Shown: in pieces, positions 9,381 to 19,551 of the stretch
Numbering within the stretch: the stretch's first letter is position 1
Layout of the letters: every line of letters begins with the position of its first letter
Source of the DNA: Xanthomonas campestris pv. phormiicola
GTDB lineage: Bacteria; Pseudomonadota; Gammaproteobacteria; Xanthomonadales; Xanthomonadaceae
NCBI GenBank assembly: GCA_025666215.1
Contig: CP102593.1
Location: 1,501,001-1,565,000, forward strand
DNA length: 64,000 nucleotides
Reading direction: 5' to 3'
Notes under the pieces: generated by a model
Told to the model about the DNA's origin: nothing
What the model saw: the letters and a program-made list of their open reading frames with translations, nothing else
The model's database searches: none
Made by a program: the position numbers and the translations under genes

Positions 9381-9393
9381 GTTTTTTAACCAA
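9381..9393 (-). promoter_or_regulatory. Palindromic GGTTTTTTAACC near receptor 2 promoter
   Basis: A 12-base palindrome-like GGTTTTTTAACC lies between the receptor (minus) and the ABC-F gene (plus). Its TTGGTTAAA half matches the TTGTTAAA before receptor 1 in spacing from the start codon. It may be a shared operator for the two receptors. The ABC-F promoter may also lie here. Confidence 0.35.
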
Positions 9394-9559
9394 GGCGCGT
9401 ATACAAAAACGGTACTGGGTCGTGTTGCCGGTCGCCGGGCTGGCCCGATCGATGGCCCGGTCGCTGGGCGCGGGCGCCAGGCCATGCCCCGGATCCGGGG
9501 TGGGCCATCCGGGACGAAGCGGATACACTGCCGCCTCGATATTCGAGTGCCCCCTGTCC

Positions 9560-11416
<1,857 letters not shown>

Positions 11417-11421
11417 CGCAT

Positions 11422-11459
11422 TGCGCTCGCATCGCGAGCGCAGGCAGCCGCAGTTTTTT
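11422..11459 (+). terminator. Hairpin after the ABC-F gene
   Basis: A perfect 9-bp stem (TGCGCTCGC / GCGAGCGCA, loop ATC) lies six bases after the stop codon. A run of six T follows at 11454-11459 but is separated from the stem by 11 bases, so this is a weaker than classical intrinsic terminator. Confidence 0.5.
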
Positions 11460-11540
11460 CCGGTGCCGCGTGCGGATGCCGGTTCATGCGCGCGCCAATA
11501 AGCTTGTGCCGACGACAGCAGCCAACGGGACCGGCCGAGC

Positions 11541-12050
11541 ATGATCAGCGGCATCATCAGCGTGGACGATTATCTTGCCGCGCAACGTCTGCACCAACGG
11601 CGCCCGCTGCGGCGCGCGCTGGTGCTGACCGCGACGCTGCTGCTTGCTGGAGTGCCGCTCGTGATAGTCGGCACCAGCGATGCCGTCTGCGTCGTCGGCG
11701 GCATGCTGGGCGGCATCGGTGGCGGCGGCCTGATCGGCCTGGCCCTGCTGTACGGGTGGAAACTGCCGCGCAAGCTGCGGCGCCTGCATGCGCAACAGGC
11801 GGCGCTGCGGCATGCCATCACCTATGCCTGGGACGAGACCGGCCTGGAGGTGCGTTGGTCGGGCGGGCAGGCGCGGCGTCCCTGGACCGATTTCATCCGC
11901 TATCGCGAAAGTCCGCAGGTGCTGCTGCTGTACCACAACGACATGTTGTTCGACATGGTGCCCACCTCCTGGTTCGCCGATGCCGCCCAACGCGAGGCGT
12001 TCCGGCGGCTGGCAGCGCGGGTGGGAAGCGACGCCGCGCGCGCCGTGTAG
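11541..12050 (+). CDS. YcxB-like membrane protein
   Basis: A 169-residue protein with two hydrophobic segments (~27-47 and ~50-72), the second glycine-rich, then a soluble C-terminal domain. That domain, with YAWDETGLEVRWSGGQ and RRPWTDFIRY followed by LYHNDMLFDMVPTSWF, is the pattern of YcxB-like proteins, whose function is unknown. It would sit in the inner membrane with the C-terminal domain in the cytoplasm. The ATG at 11541 follows shortly after the ABC-F hairpin and has a weak ribosome site. Confidence 0.7.
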   Translation: MISGIISVDDYLAAQRLHQRRPLRRALVLTATLLLAGVPLVIVGTSDAVCVVGGMLGGIGGGGLIGLALLYGWKLPRKLRRLHAQQAALRHAITYAWDETGLEVRWSGGQARRPWTDFIRYRESPQVLLLYHNDMLFDMVPTSWFADAAQREAFRRLAARVGSDAARAV

Positions 12051-12200
12051 CGCCGATAGCCAGGTGCCTGGGGCATGCGCGAATGACGATGAAGGATCGC
12101 GGCAGGCACATGGCGTCCGCCTACGGTAGTGTCAGCGCGGATAGTCGGGCCATTGCCCGCTTCGCGCTTGCCGGCGCGGTGCCGGCGTGCTCCGGGCTGC

Positions 12201-12491
12201 TCAGGCGGCGGCGCTGGCCACGACCAGCAGGCCGCCGGCGATGGCGGCCCAGTCCAGCGGCGTGCGCGAGCGCAGGCCGCGCAGCGACGGGCGTGCCGTC
12301 GGCGTCGGCCGCAAGCCGGCCTTGATCCCCATCAGGGCCAGCCCGGCCGCGCTGAGCGCCCAGTGCCATTCGCTCGCGCCGCTGCGCAGGAAATAGGCCA
12401 GATGCAATACGCACAGGCAGGCCAGCGCGGCGGCCAGGACGATGTCGCGCGAAACCAAGGCCGGACGGGCGGCCATGACGAAACGGTTCAT
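12201..12491 (-). CDS. Small hydrophobic membrane protein, unknown
   Basis: A 96-residue protein starting at the ATG at 12491, preceded by GGGGGA. It has three likely membrane segments (about 18-38, 44-60 and 78-96) separated by a short Arg/Pro-rich loop. It ends in an Ala-rich stretch right at the stop. I do not recognise a family. It faces the YcxB-like gene convergently and is divergent from the lipoprotein hydrolase gene. Confidence 0.6.
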   Translation of the reverse strand: MNRFVMAARPALVSRDIVLAAALACLCVLHLAYFLRSGASEWHWALSAAGLALMGIKAGLRPTPTARPSLRGLRSRTPLDWAAIAGGLLVVASAAA

Positions 12492-12805
12492 TGCGTGTTC
12501 CCCCAGGAACGTGATCGCCTTCCCCTGGCGCACATTACGACTGCGACCACGATCATAGTTCGGCGCCTGGACGGCCGCCAAGTGGCAGTGCACCAATTCT
12601 TCACGTGCCTTGCGCCTGCGCCGCGTGCGTCCCGGTCGCCATTGCCGGCACGATGGCTGGCCAGGTGCGGCGGCGCTGGCCGGAACCGGGCCCGGTATGC
12701 GTTGGAGCTTGTGGTGTGGACGCGGCGACAGATGTCCGCGCCGCGCGCGGTGGATGCGGCGCGCGGGCGGCCGCTGGCCATGGAGACGACCTCAAGGAGA
12801 GCGGC
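12492..12805. other. 314-bp divergent intergenic region
   Basis: This spacer separates the small membrane protein (minus) from the lipoprotein hydrolase (plus). It must hold both promoters. The less GC-rich stretch at about 12528-12560 (CACATTACGACTGCGACC and onward) is the only promoter-like zone. Open frames crossing it have no recognisable protein content. Confidence 0.5.
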
Positions 12806-14050
12806 ATGAACCGAGTCGTGGCAACAGCGCTGCTGTTGGCATTTCTGTCCGGCTGCGCCAGCTACGGCCAGCAGCGGACGCAGCGGGCGATCTGCCGCGA
12901 GGCCTCGTCCCTGTCCAGCGGGTGCAAGGCAGCGGAGTTCATCGTGCTGGACGGCGATGGCGCCGCGCCGGCACCGGCACTGGCCTTCGTCGAGTTCGAC
13001 CAGAACGGCGCGCCCTACGATCCAGCGTCGATCGACGACGTCATCGGCAAGATCGCCGCGACCGCCGCGCAGCCGCCGCAGCGCCTGCTGCTGGTCGTGT
13101 TCATCCATGGCTGGAACCACAACGCGGCGCAGAACGATGGCAACGTCATCGCCTTCAAGGCCTTCCTGCGCCAGCTGCAGGCGCAGGAACAGGTGCTGGC
13201 GGTGGGCAAGCGGCGTGCGGTGGTCGGCGTCTACCTGGGCTGGCAGGCCAAGGCCTCGGACAACAGCCTGCTCGAACTGCTCTCGTACCGGGACAAGAAG
13301 GAGTTGGGGTTGACCACCGGCGTGGAGGGCGTGCGCGGCGTGCTGGCGCGCCTGGCCGAGTTGCGCCGCGCCGCGCCGGAGAGCCGCCTGGTGCTGATCG
13401 GACACAGCTTCGGCGGCGGCGTGTTGTTCACCGCGGTCAAGGACCGCATCGTCGCCGCCGTCGGCGATCCGCAGGCGCCTCGGCAGAAGGCGTATGGGGA
13501 TCTGGTGATCCTGCTCAATCCGGCGATCGAGGCCGAACAGTTCGTCGCGCTGCACCAGGCCGTGGCGCAGACCGCATTCCGGGCGTGCGAGCCGCTGGCG
13601 ATGGCCAGCTTCACCTCCGACGCCGACACCGCGCTGTCCAGGGAATTTCCGCGCGGCATGCGTTTGTTCTATCCGCAGCGGCTGGCGGCGGCGAGCGCGG
13701 ACGAGGCCGAATTGATCACCACGCCGTACGGCCTGTATCCGCCATTTTCGCGCTATCGGCTGCGCGTGCTGCCTGGAGCGACGGTGGAGACCGCGCTGAC
13801 CCCGGCGGCGTTCACTGCGGCGGCACGCACCTGGAGCGGCTTCAGGGCCGGCACCGGCGCATTCGCACTGGGCGGGATCGAATTGGCGTCCAGCGCGACG
13901 CAAGCGCCGCAGCCCTGGGTGCCGCTGTTGAACGTGCGCGTGGACAAGGCGCTGATCCAGGAGCACAACGCGATCTGGGATCCCAGGTTCGCCTATTTCA
14001 TTCGCGGCCTGGTCGGCATGGAATTCGCCAAGGGCGATGCCTGCCGATGA
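12806..14050 (+). CDS. Lipoprotein alpha/beta-hydrolase, unknown substrate
   Basis: A 414-residue precursor whose signal ends at the lipobox LSGC (Cys17), so it is probably membrane-anchored in the periplasm. The hydrolase core has LLVVFIHGWNHNA (oxyanion strand and loop) around residues 95-108, and LIGHSFGGG with a nucleophile serine near residue 200. The overall layout suggests a serine hydrolase or esterase. The start at 12806 has AAGGAGA upstream and begins the signal peptide. No pathway is indicated by the neighbours, a small membrane protein and ampR. Confidence 0.75.
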   Translation: MNRVVATALLLAFLSGCASYGQQRTQRAICREASSLSSGCKAAEFIVLDGDGAAPAPALAFVEFDQNGAPYDPASIDDVIGKIAATAAQPPQRLLLVVFIHGWNHNAAQNDGNVIAFKAFLRQLQAQEQVLAVGKRRAVVGVYLGWQAKASDNSLLELLSYRDKKELGLTTGVEGVRGVLARLAELRRAAPESRLVLIGHSFGGGVLFTAVKDRIVAAVGDPQAPRQKAYGDLVILLNPAIEAEQFVALHQAVAQTAFRACEPLAMASFTSDADTALSREFPRGMRLFYPQRLAAASADEAELITTPYGLYPPFSRYRLRVLPGATVETALTPAAFTAAARTWSGFRAGTGAFALGGIELASSATQAPQPWVPLLNVRVDKALIQEHNAIWDPRFAYFIRGLVGMEFAKGDACR

Positions 14051-14137
14051 GCCGGCGGCGCGTGCGACATCGATCGTGTGGGCCATAGGGCGTATCCGCA
14101 TCGCGGGACGCGGCCGAACCGTCCGCGCGCGCTGCGC

Positions 14138-15016
14138 TCAGTTCGCCGCGTGCTGCTGCTCGGCCAGCAACCATTCGCGCAGGCGGCGTCCGGCGTCGTT
14201 TTCCGCGCGCGAGCGCAGCCGGGTGAGCCAGTAGCGTCCGGCGTCGATGCGGGTCGGGAACGGCGAGAGCAGGCGCCCGGCGTCCAGGTCCTGCGCGAAC
14301 AGGCGCAGCGGCAGCAAGGCCACGCCGGCGCCCGCCGCCGCGGCGCTGGCCAGGGTCAGCGACGAATCGCAGATCGGCCCGCTGGCGACCACTTCCGGCG
14401 CGCCGGCCGCCTGCAGCCAGCGCGCCCATTCGTCCAGCCGATAGGACCGCAGCAGCGGCACGCCGCCCAGGTCGGCCGGCACGCGCAGCGACCGTGCCAA
14501 CGCCGGCGCGCACACCGGTGCGAACGGCGCGTCCAGGATCGGCGTGGCGCACTGGCCTTGCCAGTCGCCGTCGCCGAAACGGATCGCCAGGTCCAGGCCT
14601 TCGCCGGCCAGATCGACCCGGTTGTTGTGGGTGTGCACGCGCAGTTCGATGTCCGCATGCGCGGCGTGGAAGGCATCCAGCCGCGGCAGCAGCCAGCCGA
14701 CCGCGAAGGTGCCGACCACGCCGATGCTCAGCGTCTCGCGGTAGCGGCCGCCGGCGAAGCGCTGCAAGGTGGCGGCGATGCGGTCGAAGGCCTCGGTCAG
14801 CACCGGATGCAGGCGCTGGCCCTCGTCGGTCAGCGCCACGCCGCGCGGCAATCGCTGGAACAGGACCACGCCCAGGCGCGCTTCCAGTTGCTTGATCTGG
14901 TGGCTGAGCGCGGCCTGGGTCACGCACAGTTCGGCGGCGGCGCGGGTCAGGTTCTGGTGCCGGGCGGCGGCCTCGAAGGCGCGCAGGGCGTTCAACGGCA
15001 GCTGCGGGCGGATCAT
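14138..15016 (-). CDS. ampR: LysR-type regulator of beta-lactamase, AmpR
   Basis: A 292-residue LysR-type protein. The helix-turn-helix lies at ~20-60 (NLTRAAAELCVTQAALSHQI) and the effector domain matches AmpR closely, for example IGVVGTFAVGWLLP, THNNRVD and LLRSYRLDEWARWLQAAG. AmpR senses cell-wall muropeptides and switches from repressing to activating the divergent beta-lactamase gene. It is encoded divergently from a class A enzyme with a 98-bp shared control region, the classical arrangement. The start at 15016 places the conserved PLNALRAFEAAARH segment at residues 6-19, as expected. Confidence 0.93.
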   Translation of the reverse strand: MIRPQLPLNALRAFEAAARHQNLTRAAAELCVTQAALSHQIKQLEARLGVVLFQRLPRGVALTDEGQRLHPVLTEAFDRIAATLQRFAGGRYRETLSIGVVGTFAVGWLLPRLDAFHAAHADIELRVHTHNNRVDLAGEGLDLAIRFGDGDWQGQCATPILDAPFAPVCAPALARSLRVPADLGGVPLLRSYRLDEWARWLQAAGAPEVVASGPICDSSLTLASAAAAGAGVALLPLRLFAQDLDAGRLLSPFPTRIDAGRYWLTRLRSRAENDAGRRLREWLLAEQQHAAN

Positions 15017-15114
15017 CGTGAGGCATTAGATATTTTCATGATCGCGATTGAATAACCTCGCTGGTGGGCCGCGGTCAAGCTGCGCATGATCGGGTCTTCC
15101 GATGGAGGTGGACG
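15017..15114. promoter_or_regulatory. ampR-bla intercistronic control region
   Basis: The 98-bp region is locally AT-rich at 15027-15056 (TTAGATATTTTCATGATCGC and following). That stretch contains T-N11-A spacings of the kind bound by LysR-type proteins and is the likely AmpR site overlapping both promoters. Identification rests on position and composition; the canonical AmpR sequence is not matched exactly. Confidence 0.5.
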
Positions 15115-16005
15115 ATGCTGGACAGACGACGATTCCTGCAGGGCATGGGGCTGGCGGCGGCCGCGCTGGCGGTCGCGGCGGTGGATGCGAAAGTGCCGCA
15201 AAACAAGGCGCAGACGCTGGCGCAGCGGCTGGCCGGGATCGAGCGGCACACGGGCGGGCGACTCGGGGTGGCGCTGCTCGACGGCAGCGGCGCAGCGCTT
15301 GGCGGGCAACGCCAGGACGAGCGCTTCCCGATGTGCAGCACCTTCAAATTTGTATTGGCGGCGGCGGTGCTGCAGCGGGTCGACCGCGGCGAACTGAGCT
15401 TGCAGCAACCGGTGCAGATCCGCGCCGCGGACATGCTGGCGCACGCGCCGGTCACCGAGCGCCATGTCGGCGGCGCGCTCAGCTTGGCCGAGCTGTGCCG
15501 GGCGACGATGATCTTCAGCGACAACCCGGCGGCCAACCTGCTGTTCCCGCTGGTCGGCGACCCGCCCGGGTTGACCCGCTTCCTGCGCGGGCTCGGCGAT
15601 GCGCAGACCCGCAGCGACCGCCACGAGCCGGAGATGAACCGGTTCGCCGCGGGCGACCCGCGCGATACCACCACGCCGGCGGCGATGGCCGCGACGCTGC
15701 GCGCGCTGCTGCTCGGCGATGCGTTGCAGCCGGCTTCGCGCGAGCGGCTGGCCGCGTGGATGCTCGACAACCGCACCGGCGACGCCTGCCTGCGCGCCGG
15801 CCTGCCGCCTGGCTGGAAGATCGGCGACAAGACCGGCAGCAACGGCACCGACACCCGCAACGACATCGCCATCGTGTGGCCGCCGGGCCGGCGCACGCCG
15901 TTGTTGCTGACCGCCTATCTCAACGGCGCCAAGGTCGATGACGCCGCACGCGACGCGGCGCTGAAGGCGGTGGCGGTCGCGGTGCGGGAGACGCTCGCGG
16001 ATTGA
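15115..16005 (+). CDS. bla: Class A beta-lactamase, Tat-exported
   Basis: A 296-residue precursor with a twin-arginine signal (DRRRFLQG, then a hydrophobic core), so it is exported folded to the periplasm. All class A motifs are present: Ser75-Thr-Phe-Lys78 (S70-x-x-K), Ser135-Asp-Asn (SDN), Glu171 in EPEMN (E166) and Lys239-Thr-Gly (KTG). A cysteine precedes the nucleophile serine (MCSTFK), as in CTX-M and L2-type enzymes, but no matching cysteine follows KTG, so a KPC-like disulphide is not expected. The enzyme would hydrolyse penicillins and probably cephalosporins. Closest by pattern are L2-like and Xanthomonas chromosomal enzymes. Expression is probably inducible through the divergent AmpR. 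Confidence 0.95.
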   Translation: MLDRRRFLQGMGLAAAALAVAAVDAKVPQNKAQTLAQRLAGIERHTGGRLGVALLDGSGAALGGQRQDERFPMCSTFKFVLAAAVLQRVDRGELSLQQPVQIRAADMLAHAPVTERHVGGALSLAELCRATMIFSDNPAANLLFPLVGDPPGLTRFLRGLGDAQTRSDRHEPEMNRFAAGDPRDTTTPAAMAATLRALLLGDALQPASRERLAAWMLDNRTGDACLRAGLPPGWKIGDKTGSNGTDTRNDIAIVWPPGRRTPLLLTAYLNGAKVDDAARDAALKAVAVAVRETLAD

Positions 16006-16258
16006 GCGTTGCGGTGCTACCAAGCCGCACACGTTTGCGGCGTAGCCATTGCCGCTCGGCAACTGTCGTGGCCCAGCGGATGCCGCCGCTGGCTGGCGGC
16101 ATCGCGCATCCCCAACTGGGCGCGGCAGCCGCGCCCGCATTGCAGATCACGACATCCAGGCGCATGCGCTGCCAGGCCTGCAGTCGAACGCATCGCGTTT
16201 TTTCCACGCATCGCATCCACTCCTATCCCCATCCTCGCCATCCACTGGACCACTACCA

Positions 16259-17233
16259 ATGCGTAATCCGCTTCTTTTTGTAGTCGCCGCCGCCGCACTT
16301 GTGGTCGCTCACACACCGGCGCAGGCCGAGATCTGGCAACCGGCGCCGGGCCATGTTCAGGTGCCGATCTGGCCAGGCAAGGTGCCCGATGCGTTGCCTC
16401 ATCCGAAACCGGAATCGGTCGGTCCCGGCCCGGGGCGCCCGTGGTGGCCCAGGGCCAACGATGTCAGCCGGCCGACGATGACGGTGTACGCGCCCACCGG
16501 CCGCAACAGCGGTGCGGCGGTGGTGGTGTTTCCGGGCGGTGGCTATCAGGTCCTGGCCATGGATCTGGAAGGCACGGAGATCTGCGATTGGCTGACGTCA
16601 CGGGGTATCACCTGCGTGTTGCTGAAGTATCGCGTCCCGAACTCGGGGCCGACCTGGGTCAACGGCGGCCGCTACTATCCGAAGGTACAGACCGCGCTGC
16701 AGGACGCGCAGCGCACGCTCGGACTGGTGCGCCTGCATGCGGCGGAGTGGGGGATCGATCCGCACAAGATCGGCGTGATCGGGTTTTCCGCGGGCGGGCA
16801 CCTGGTCGCCGCGGCCAGCACGCATTTCGCAACGCGCACGTATCCGGCGGTGGATGCCGCGGATGCGCAGAGTTGCCGCCCGGACTTCGCCATCGCCGTC
16901 TATCCGGGCCACCTGTGGGCGCACGAGGATGAGGATCGTGCAAAGCGCGATCCGACTCACCTGGAGCTACGTGCGGATATCACCGTGAGCGCCGACACGC
17001 CGCCGACCTTCCTGCTGCAGGCCGAGGACGACGAGGTGGATGGCGTCGCGCAATCGTTGGCCTATTACGTCGCGCTGAAGCAGGCCGGCGTGCCGACGGA
17101 AATGCATCTTTACGCGCAGGGTGGGCATGCGTTCGGGTTGCGGCCGAGCACGTTGCCGATCGCGCAATGGCCAAGGCTGGTGGAGACGTGGCTGGGAACC
17201 ATCGGCGTGTTGGACGCGGTTGCGACGCACTGA
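16259..17233 (+). CDS. Secreted alpha/beta-hydrolase, acetyl-esterase type
   Basis: A 324-residue precursor with an N-terminal signal peptide ending near TPAQA. The mature hydrolase has an oxyanion stretch VVVFPGGGYQ, a nucleophile elbow GFSAGGH, an acid region LLQAEDDEVD and a catalytic-histidine region GGHAFGL, the order expected for the BD-FAE/acetyl-esterase group often used on acetylated plant polysaccharides. The ATG at 16259 starts the signal peptide; in-frame codons upstream to 16049 have no such feature. It follows bla on the same strand after 253 bp, so it probably has its own promoter. Confidence 0.8.
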   Translation: MRNPLLFVVAAAALVVAHTPAQAEIWQPAPGHVQVPIWPGKVPDALPHPKPESVGPGPGRPWWPRANDVSRPTMTVYAPTGRNSGAAVVVFPGGGYQVLAMDLEGTEICDWLTSRGITCVLLKYRVPNSGPTWVNGGRYYPKVQTALQDAQRTLGLVRLHAAEWGIDPHKIGVIGFSAGGHLVAAASTHFATRTYPAVDAADAQSCRPDFAIAVYPGHLWAHEDEDRAKRDPTHLELRADITVSADTPPTFLLQAEDDEVDGVAQSLAYYVALKQAGVPTEMHLYAQGGHAFGLRPSTLPIAQWPRLVETWLGTIGVLDAVATH

Positions 17234-17315
17234 CTGCCGCCGCGCTTGCGTGGCATGACCCGCAAGCGTGATCCCGCACTGCGCGCAGCCTTTGCGCTGC
17301 GCAAGGCGGGAGCGC
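17234..17315. terminator. Convergent spacer with hairpins
   Basis: Between the converging esterase and phospholipase genes lie two short stems: CTTGCG...CGCAAG near 17247-17269 and GCGCAGC...GCTGCGC near 17281-17302. No T-run follows either, so any terminator role is weakly supported. Confidence 0.35.
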
Positions 17316-19466
17316 TCAGCCGAGCGCGCCAACCGCGATCGGGTCGTCCTGGAACAACCGCGCCGGCCCGCCCATCGCCGGATCGCTGACGCCGGGCTTG
17401 CCGGTTTCCACGCGCCCGGCCAGACGCTGGCGCGCGCCGTCCTGGATCAGCCACAGGTCGTACCAGCCGCCGCTGGGCGCCGCGCTCCAACTGCGCCGCT
17501 GTTCGGTGCCGGGCGCCAGCGTCACGCTGTCGTGCGGTTGCGCCTGCGCATAGGCGCCGGGCTGCAGTTCCACGCGCAGCGCGCTGCTGCCGGGATTGCG
17601 CAGCAGCAGGCATAGCGCCCGCGGATCGCGCGCGTCCTGGGCGATCTCGGCGTGCAGCGGCGCAGCGTCGAGGTCGCCGCGGTAATGGCGGTGGAAGCCG
17701 TTGGGGCCGAGCAGCCACAGGTCGTAGCGGCCGTCGTAGGTGGTCCAGGTGGCGTCCAGCGTGGCGCCTGCGCCGAGCGTGTAGCGCCGCGGAATCGCGG
17801 CCAGGTCGTAGCGGTCGTAGACCTGCAGCACCGCGGCTGCGCCGGCATTGCCCATCCGCAGCAGCACTTCGCCGCGTGCGCTCACGTGTTGCAACTGCAC
17901 CGTCGGGCGATACGGCAATGCGCGCGAGCGGCGCACGCCGAACGGCTGCTGCGGCGCCTGCACGGTGGCTGGCAGCGGCGGCAGCACATGCTCGTGCAGG
18001 GCGGCCGCGCGCGCGGCGGCGGCGCTGACGTCGGGCAGCGCGGCGAAGAACGGGCGCGTATCGGCCTGGCGGAAGTCGAAGGCATCGACCAGGTCGCCGC
18101 AGACCGCGCGGCGCCACGGCGTCAGCCCGCTGGCGGCGACGCCGAAGCGGCGTTCCAGCAGGCGCAGCACCGAGGTGTGGTCGTAGACCTGCGAGTCGAT
18201 CCAGCCGCCGCGGCTCCACGGCGAGATCACGTACATCGGCACCCGCGGGCCCAGCCCGTAGGGCCGGCCGCGCAGTTCGGGCAGATCGGCTTTTTCGTCG
18301 CCCGGGGCGGGGTGCAGGTGGTATTCGCCGTCGGTGCTCACCGTCGAGGCGCCGGCCCAGCCGCCGGCCGCGGCGGGATCGGGCGAGGGCGGCGCCGGCG
18401 GTGGCACGTGGTCGAAGAAGCCGTCGTTCTCGTCGAACATCAGCAGCAGCGCGGTGCGCGACCAGACCTTCGGATCGGCGGTCAGCGCATCCAGTACACG
18501 CGCAGTGTAGGCCGCGCCCTGCGCGGGGCTGGACGGATCGGGATGCTCGCTGCCGGCGGCGTCGGCGATGATGAAGCTCACCGCCGGCAGCCGCGCGCCG
18601 AGCACGTCCTCGCGCAGCTGCGCCAGCGTGCGCGTACCGACGCCGCGTTCGCGCAGGTGCGGTTCGTGCCCGGGCGCGCCGCGCCAGGCGGCACGGAACG
18701 GAGCGAAGCCGGCCAGCGGGTTGTCGGTGAAGTTGTCGGCCATGTCCTGGTAGATCTGCCAGGACACGCCGGCCTGCTGCAAGGCTTCCACGTAGCTGGG
18801 CCAGCGGTAGTCGTCGGCATGCCCGCCCAGTTCGGGGAAGTTGTCGTGCGAGTTGGCGATCACCGGCCCGCCGGCGCGCGCCTGCGGATCGTTCTGCCCG
18901 GTCCACAGGAACACGCGGTTGGGATTGGTGCCGGCCTGGATCGCGCAGTGGTAGGCGTCGCACAGGGTGAAGGCCTCGGCCAGCGCGAACTGGAACGGCA
19001 GGTCGTCGCGTTCGTAGTGGGCCAATGCGTGGTCGTGCTTGGCCGCGGCCCAGCGGCCCATGCGGCCGTGGTCCCAGGCCTGCTGCGCATTGGGCCAGGT
19101 GTGCGGGGTGCCCTGCACGCGCATGCCGCGGAAGTCGCGCGCGGTCTGCAGCGGGAACGGCGCCAGCAGCCGGCTGCCGTCTTCGCTGGGTTGCAGCCAG
19201 ACGGTGCGCGGCGCGCTGCCGGGCAACGGCGGCGCCGGGATCGGGAAGCGGTCGCCGAAGCCGCGCGCGCCGGCGAAGCTGCCGAAGTAGTGGTCGAAGG
19301 CGCGGTTCTCCTGCATCAGGATCACCACGTGCTGCAGGTCCTGCAGGGTGCCGCTGCGCACGTCCGGGGCGATCGCGGCGGCGCGGGCGATGCTGAGCGG
19401 CAACAGCGCGGCGGCGGCGCCGGCGACGCCGGCCTGGAGCAGGCGGCGGCGGGGAAGATCGGTCAT
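17316..19466 (-). CDS. plcN: Phosphocholine-specific phospholipase C, Tat-exported
   Basis: A 716-residue precursor starting with a twin-arginine signal (PRRRLLQAGVAG). The phosphoesterase domain opens with LQHVVILMQENRAFDHYFG, the metal-binding signature of this family, and carries the later conserved FDENDGFFDHVPPP and DSQVYDHTSVLR stretches. Two C-terminal repeats (~500-710, each with a YDLWL-type motif) match the duplicated domain of Pseudomonas-type PLCs. It would cleave phosphatidylcholine outside the cytoplasm, releasing phosphocholine. It lies 85 bp downstream of a receptor gene on the same strand, so the two are probably co-transcribed. The ATG at 19466 starts the Tat signal. Haemolytic and non-haemolytic subtypes cannot be separated here. 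Confidence 0.9.
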   Translation of the reverse strand: MTDLPRRRLLQAGVAGAAAALLPLSIARAAAIAPDVRSGTLQDLQHVVILMQENRAFDHYFGSFAGARGFGDRFPIPAPPLPGSAPRTVWLQPSEDGSRLLAPFPLQTARDFRGMRVQGTPHTWPNAQQAWDHGRMGRWAAAKHDHALAHYERDDLPFQFALAEAFTLCDAYHCAIQAGTNPNRVFLWTGQNDPQARAGGPVIANSHDNFPELGGHADDYRWPSYVEALQQAGVSWQIYQDMADNFTDNPLAGFAPFRAAWRGAPGHEPHLRERGVGTRTLAQLREDVLGARLPAVSFIIADAAGSEHPDPSSPAQGAAYTARVLDALTADPKVWSRTALLLMFDENDGFFDHVPPPAPPSPDPAAAGGWAGASTVSTDGEYHLHPAPGDEKADLPELRGRPYGLGPRVPMYVISPWSRGGWIDSQVYDHTSVLRLLERRFGVAASGLTPWRRAVCGDLVDAFDFRQADTRPFFAALPDVSAAAARAAALHEHVLPPLPATVQAPQQPFGVRRSRALPYRPTVQLQHVSARGEVLLRMGNAGAAAVLQVYDRYDLAAIPRRYTLGAGATLDATWTTYDGRYDLWLLGPNGFHRHYRGDLDAAPLHAEIAQDARDPRALCLLLRNPGSSALRVELQPGAYAQAQPHDSVTLAPGTEQRRSWSAAPSGGWYDLWLIQDGARQRLAGRVETGKPGVSDPAMGGPARLFQDDPIAVGALG

Positions 19467-19551
19467 GGCGCGTGCACCGGCAGGACGGGACGAAAAGGGC
19501 TCGCCGGCGGCGCCAGGCCGCCGGCGAGGACGCAGCATGCGGGCTGCGCGA

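Noticed and set aside
17110..18963. Minus-strand frame overlapping phospholipase C in another phase
   Set aside because: Arg-rich shadow; the phospholipase frame has all family motifs.
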